A DNA stretch of 64,000 nucleotides, from assembly GCA_964512225.1 (NCBI GenBank), contig CAZEKB010000013.1:17477-81476 (forward strand), read 5' to 3'. Positions 59,941-64,000 of the stretch are shown piece after piece; positions within the stretch are counted from its first letter, which is position 1, and the number at the start of each line of letters is the position of its first letter. A program made the position numbers and the translations under genes. The DNA is from CAZEKB01 sp964512225. GTDB lineage: Bacteria; Myxococcota_A; UBA796; UBA9615. The notes beneath the pieces were generated by a model. That model was not told where the DNA came from. It was given only the letters and a program-made list of their open reading frames with translations, and did not search any database.

Positions 59941-60362
59941 TGGCCAAGGCCAGGCCGAAGGGCGCGCGCGGGTCCCAGCTGCTGCGGGTCCTGTCCAAGA
60001 ACGAGGCGGCGGCCGCGAAGGCCCCGGTGAAGAACGACCGCATGCCCTGTCCGGGCCTGTGGAAGACGCCCGTGATTCGCTGGGACGGCGAGCTCATGGC
60101 CTGCTGCGCGGACATCGACGGCGAGATCAGCGTCGGGAGCCTGCGGGACCACACCTTCGACGAGCTCTGGTTCGGCGAGACGATGACGAAGTACCGCGTC
60201 CTGCACATCCAGGGGCGCTTCGACGAGATCCCGAAGTGCTGGGCCTGCGGCGGCATCAACTTCTACAAGATGAGCCCCGAAGAGGTGCACGGGTACCTCG
60301 AAGAGGTGGGCCGACTCGACGCATGGCCGGACTACACCGCGCGGATGGACCTCGACGCCTAG
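59940..60362 (+). CDS. Stand-alone SPASM-domain protein
   Basis: This is a 140-residue protein. A basic N-terminal arm (about 1-34) leads to a SPASM-type cluster domain: Cys37 (PCPGLW), DGELMACCADID with Cys55 and Cys56, a Gly at about 66 (VGSLRDHTFDELW), and CWACGG with Cys100 and Cys103. It binds an auxiliary [4Fe-4S] cluster in related proteins, where the domain is normally fused to the radical SAM barrel. ATG 59940 overlaps the stop of the radical SAM gene, so the two are made together and probably form one enzyme. The TAG stop shares a CTAG with the opposite coiled-coil gene. A frameshift splitting one gene is an alternative. Confidence 0.8.
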   Translation: MAKARPKGARGSQLLRVLSKNEAAAAKAPVKNDRMPCPGLWKTPVIRWDGELMACCADIDGEISVGSLRDHTFDELWFGETMTKYRVLHIQGRFDEIPKCWACGGINFYKMSPEEVHGYLEEVGRLDAWPDYTARMDLDA

Positions 60363-63300
60363 AGACGGCGCAGCAGGCGCGCGCCGATGCCGCCGCCGCC
60401 CTTGCCCTTGGTGTCGTCCTTCGCGTCCGACGCCTCGCCCGCCCCGTTGCCCGCCACGGCCTCCTCGGGCGCGGGCAGCTTCTTCGTGGGCTTGCCCTTG
60501 GCCTTCGGCTTGGCCTTGCCCCGGGCCTTGGCCTTGGCGGCCTTGGCCTTGGCGGCCTTGGCCTTGGCGGCCTTGGCCTTGGCGGCCTTGCCCTTCCCCC
60601 CGCGGCCCATCGCCTTCGCGGCCGCCTTCGTGAGGGCCTCGGCCGCGGCGGCCGTGAGTTGCTCGCGCAGGGACCGCACCTCGGAGTCGAGCTCGCGCAC
60701 GGTGCCGTCGAGGCGCACGCGCTCGGCCTCGAGCTCGGACATCTCCCCCTGCAGCGAGGAGCGCTGCGTGATGAGGGCGTCGACCTCGCGAGACTTCTTG
60801 TCCAGGTCCATCCGCAGCGAGCGCTCCTCGAAGGCGAACTCCTGGGTGACGGCCTTCATGCGGCTGTCCGTCTCGTTGCGGAGGTCTTTGATCTCGGTGC
60901 TCTTCTTCTCGACCTCCTTCATCACGTTCTCGACCTCGAACTCGAGCTCCTCGATGCGCTGATCGCGCGCGGCGAGGCTCTTGTCCGCCTTGCGAACGCG
61001 GCGCTCGGCCGCCTGGTGCACGGCCGCCATGTCCTTCTGCACTGCGTCCCGGGCGGCGTAGGCGGCCTGCAGCTCGGTGACCTTCGAGGCTTCGTCCGCG
61101 CGGAGCGCCTCCACCTCGAACTGCAGCTCCTCGACGCGCGCTTCGAGCTTCGCGCCCTTCGTCGACGCCTGCTCCTTGGCGGCCGCGTGGGCGCGCAGGG
61201 CGGAGTCGAGGTTCTTCTGCAGCTCGTCGCGCCGGGACTGCGCCGCTTCGAGCAGGTTCGACGCCTGCTTGTGGCTGGAGCGCAGGGCTCCCAGCTCGTA
61301 CTCGGCGCGCTCGAGCTTGTCGGCGAGGTCGGCCCGCTCCACGGTCAGGTCGTTGATCCGCCCCTCGGCCGCGGTGATGCGCGCGGTCGCTTCGTCGTGC
61401 TGGTGGCGCAGGCGCTGGTCCGCGAGCGTCTGCAGCGACTGGATCCGCGCCTCCGTCTCGGTCCGCAGCGCGCTCAGGTGCGCTTCGGCGTCCATGCGCG
61501 CGCGCTGGACGTCGCCCAGGGCCCGCTCCCCCGCCTCGTCGAGGGCCGCCAGCGCCTGGACCCGCTCCTCCGCCATCCGCCGCTGCAGGGTCTCGACCTC
61601 GGACGTCTTCTTGCGCACGTCGCCCACGGCGTCGGACAGGCGGGCGTTGACGTGGACGAGCTCGGTGGACGTGTCCGCGAGCTCCTGGGCGAGCTCGTCG
61701 GCGCGGGAGGCCTCCGCGAGCGCGCGCTTCTCCGCCCGCTCCTGCTCCCCGCGCTGCTGCTTGAGCAGCCGCTGGATCTCGGCGCGGTGGGTCTCGAGCG
61801 CGACGGCCAGCTCCTCGCGGCGGTCCTCCTGCTCGCGGGCCAACACCGCCCGGTGCTCTTCCTGCAGCCGCGAGCTCGAGGCGCCGTGCTCGCGATGGAT
61901 CCGAGCGAGCTCCGCGGCCTGGGCCGTCTTGAGGCGAGCGGACTCGGCGAGGTGCTCCTCCCGCAGCTGATCGAGCTCTTCGGTGCGGCCCTCCTGGACG
62001 CGCTGGATGGCCGCCTGCTGCTCGCGCAGCAGCCGCGCGATCTCGGAGCGCTGCTGCTCCTCCACGCGCGCGAACTCGGAGCGCTNNNNNNNNNNNNNNN
62101 NNNNNNNNNNNNNNNNNNNNNNNNNNNNNNNNNNNNNNNNNNNNNNNNNNNNNNNNNNNNNNNNNNNNNNNNNNNNNNNNNNNNNAGCCGCGCGATCTCG
62201 GAGCGCTGCTGCTCCTCCACGCGCGCGAACTCGGAGCGCTGCTGCTCCTCCACGCGCGCGAACTCGGAGCGCTTCTCCTCCTCGACGCGCGCTAGCTCGG
62301 AGCGCTTCTCCTCCTCGACGCGCGCGATCTCGGAGCGCTTCTCCTCCTCGACGCGCGCGAACTCGGCCTTGCGCTCCTGCTGCAGCCTCGCCACCTCGTC
62401 CTTGCGGTCGTCCTGGAGCCGACCGACTTCGCTCCGGTGGTCGTCCTGCAGGCGGGTGACCTCGGTCCGGTGCTCGTTCTGCGTGCGCGTCATCTCGCCG
62501 CGGAACTCGGTCTGCAGCCGGGCGACCTCGGCCTTGTGGTCCTCCTGCAGCAGCGCCGTCTCCGTGCGGTGCTCGTCGAGGAGGCGGGTGACCTCGGCCT
62601 TCTGGTCGGTCTGGAGGCGCGTGACCTCGGCGCGGTGCTCGTCCTGCAGGCGCGCGATGTCGGCGCGGTGCTCGGTCTGGACCCGCGCGGCCTCCGTCAC
62701 GCGCTCGGTCTGCACGCGGTTGGCTTCGGTCGTGTGATCCGCCTGCAGGCGCGTGATCTCACCCACGTGCTCGGCGCGCAGGCGTGCGAGCTCGGCCTGG
62801 TGCTCGTCGTGGAGGCGCGCCGCCTCGCCTCGCCGTTCTTCGTCGACGCGGACGGTCTCGGCGCGACGCTCCAGGTCGATGCGCGTCAGCTCCGCCCGAC
62901 GCTCCTCCTCCATGCGCGTCAGCTCCGCCCGACGCTCGTCCTCGGCCCGCGCGAGGTCCGCCCGACGCTCGTCCTCGGCCCGCGCGATCTCCGCCCGACG
63001 CTCCTCCTCGGCCCGCGCGAGGTCCGCCCGACGCTCGTCCTCGATCCGTGAGAGCACCGCCTGGTGGTCGCGCTGCATCCGGGCCAGATCGTCGCGCGCG
63101 ACGGTCTCCATCCGGGCCACGGTCTCCTGGTGATCCCGCTCCAGCTCCTCCCGCTCGCGGGCGTGGCGGGTCGTCAACCGCGAGAGCTCCTCCTTGCGGA
63201 ACTCGTCGGCGCGCACCAGCAGGGCGCGCGCCTCCGCCTGAGCGAGGTCCAGCTCGCGCGTCGCCGAGGCGAGCAGCCGGGTGTTCTCCGCGGTCAGCTC

Positions 63301-64000
63301 CGACCGGACGCGGGCCGTCTCGTCCCGGTGACTCGCCTTGAGCAGGTCGATCTCGTCGGTCTTCTCGGCCGCGACCCGGGCCGTCTCGGCCGTGAGCTCG
63401 TCGCGGATCCGCGTCACCTCGACGCGGTGCTCGGTCTTGAGGAGCTCGGCCTCGTCCGTCTTCTGGGCGAGCACCCTCGTCGTCTCCGCGGTCATCTCCG
63501 TCCGCACCCGTGACATCTCGGTGCGGTGGGCGGTCTTGAGGACCTCGATCTCGTCGGTCTTCTCGGCGACGACTCGGGAGGTCTCCTTGGTGAGCTCGTC
63601 GCGGATGCGGGCGATCTCGGTGCGGTGGGCGGTCTTGAGGACCTCGATCTCGTCGGTCTTCTCGGCGACGACTCGGGAGGTCTCCTTGGTGAGCTCGTCG
63701 CGGATGCGGGCGATCTCGGTGCGGTGGGCGGTCTTGAGGACCTCGATCTCGTCGGTCTTCTCGGCGACGACTCGGGAGGTCTCCTTGGTGAGCTCGTCGC
63801 GGATGCGGGCGATCTCGGTGCGGTGGGCGGTCTTGAGGACCTCGATCTCGTCGGTCTTCTCGGCGACGACTCGGGAGGTCTCCTTGGTGAGCTCGTCGCG
63901 GATGCGGGCGATCTCGGTGCGGTGGGCGGTCTTGAGGACCTCGATCTCGTCGGTCTTCTCGGCGAGGACGCGGGAGGTCTCCTTGGTGAGCTCGTCGCGG
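60359..64000 (-). CDS. Giant hendecad coiled-coil protein, N-terminus outside window
   Basis: At least 1,150 residues are visible; the 5' end lies beyond 64000 and the 100-N gap (62086-62185) interrupts the sequence. Right part: 33-residue units (99 bp) of three 11-residue repeats, then about 25 single hendecads of the form RxEvxRLQxEH (62186-63060). Left part: long heptad/hendecad helices to about 60650, then an Ala/Lys-rich tail (AKAKAAKAKAAKAKA, 60480-60600) resembling histone H1-like sequences, an acidic/Gly linker and the end GIGARLLRRL. No enzyme domain is seen. Long coiled coils with N-terminal receivers (AglZ, FrzS) are a known myxobacterial motility theme, but the N-terminus is not visible, so this is only a possibility. 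Confidence 0.8.
60525..60584 (-). repeat. Four perfect 15-bp repeats encoding a Lys/Ala tail
   Basis: The plus-strand unit GCCTTGGCCTTGGCG occurs four times without change and codes for alternating Ala and Lys. Such a tract can change copy number by slippage without shifting the frame. Confidence 0.8.
62031..62085. repeat. 55-bp sequence repeated exactly beyond the gap
   Basis: Identical to 62186-62240, which begins immediately after the Ns. The match ends exactly at both gap edges, as expected for contig ends sharing a k-mer overlap. Confidence 0.9.
62086..62185. other. Assembly gap, 100 N
   Basis: Exactly 100 Ns, a placeholder length. Flanks share a 55-bp identical overlap. Removing the Ns and one overlap copy (155 bases) joins the two sides in one frame. 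Confidence 0.95.
62186..62240. repeat. 55-bp sequence repeated exactly before the gap
   Basis: Copy of 62031-62085. See the gap entry. Confidence 0.9.
62186..63060 (-). repeat. Degenerate 33-bp repeats encoding about 25 hendecads
   Basis: Each 33-bp unit codes for an 11-residue helical repeat with consensus R-(S/A)-E-h-A-R-h-x-E-E-x. Units nearest the gap are most alike and they diverge towards 63060. Confidence 0.8.
63541..64000 (-). repeat. 99-bp tandem repeats, four identical units plus a partial
   Basis: Units begin at 63541, 63640, 63739, 63838 and 63937. The first four are identical over all 99 bases; the partial fifth differs at a few bases and runs off the window. Each unit codes for 33 residues (three hendecads: TEIARIRDELT, KETSRVVAEKT, DEIEVLKTAHR). 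Confidence 0.95.

Noticed and set aside
60359..62185. Coiled-coil gene broken into two genes or a pseudogene at the gap
   Set aside because: The apparent frame change arises only because 100 Ns were inserted; merging the 55-bp overlap restores a continuous frame.
63541..64000. CRISPR-like or intergenic tandem repeat
   Set aside because: Units of 99 bp are contiguous without spacers, keep one reading frame and encode coiled-coil hendecads, so this is an internal protein repeat.

Overview
The window is a GC-rich (by eye about 70%), very gene-dense bacterial segment with almost no intergenic space. It looks like a myxobacterium (Myxococcota), most likely from a metagenome or draft assembly because it contains a 100-N scaffold gap. 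The taxonomic signs are a papain-like protease with a MYXO-CTERM-type C-terminus, a TTG-started protein resembling the MXAN_5187 family, two DUF4388-J-TPR proteins, PEGA-type Ser/Thr kinases, OmpA proteins with thrombospondin type 3 calcium repeats, and many lipoproteins. I saw no rRNA, tRNA, insertion sequence, prophage or CRISPR array. No gene-free stretch exceeds 300 bases.

Layout. 1-2.5 kb: end of an OmpA-like barrel protein and a FecR-domain protein. 2.5-6.7 kb: aspS, beta-carbonic anhydrase, yacG and an HtrA-type protease, arranged as two convergent pairs. 6.7-11.5 kb: a response regulator with DUF4388, relic J and TPR modules, coupled to glnE. 11.5-16.8 kb: an overlapping operon of DUF4388-DnaJ-TPR protein, OmpA/TSP3 protein, lipoprotein and recX. 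16.8-23.5 kb: a CXXCH lipoprotein, a sigma-54-type activator whose GAFTGA loop reads GAFRGA, a DUF6918/YqgE operon and a secreted OmpA-domain protein. 23.5-29 kb: an ether-lipid-synthase-like FAD protein fused to a GlcE-like half with an Fe-S partner, then two small conserved genes. 29-34 kb: AlkD-like and PEGA proteins, a TPR-parvulin protein, an ECF sigma factor and its probable membrane anti-sigma. 34-43.7 kb: an acyl-CoA dehydrogenase behind a fatty-acid-type operator, a kinase, an MMPL transporter, an M3 peptidase, a C1 peptidase, ridA and hpt. 43.7-52 kb: an unrecognised 829-residue protein and the complete 2-oxoglutarate dehydrogenase operon sucA-sucB-lpdA. 52-58.6 kb: PlsC-type acyltransferase, a Lon-type protease with a degenerate ATPase, a PEGA kinase and Kelch lipoprotein. 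58.2-64 kb: two paralogous Cys-rich lipoproteins, a radical SAM enzyme with its SPASM domain on a separate polypeptide, and the C-terminal part of a giant 11-residue-repeat coiled-coil protein.

Many genes are translationally coupled through ATGA, GTGA or TGATG overlaps. A recurrent TAnnnT hexamer lies 7-10 bases ahead of the start codon of at least eleven genes, suggesting widespread leaderless mRNAs. Convergent genes often end inside a short perfect palindrome that supplies both stop codons.

The points most worth following up are the leaderless-promoter pattern, the split radical SAM/SPASM pair next to Cys-rich lipoproteins, the hendecad protein with four identical 99-bp units (and an assembly gap that can be closed in frame by a 55-bp overlap), the ATPase-dead Lon, the glnE-DUF4388/J neighbourhood and the GAFRGA activator.
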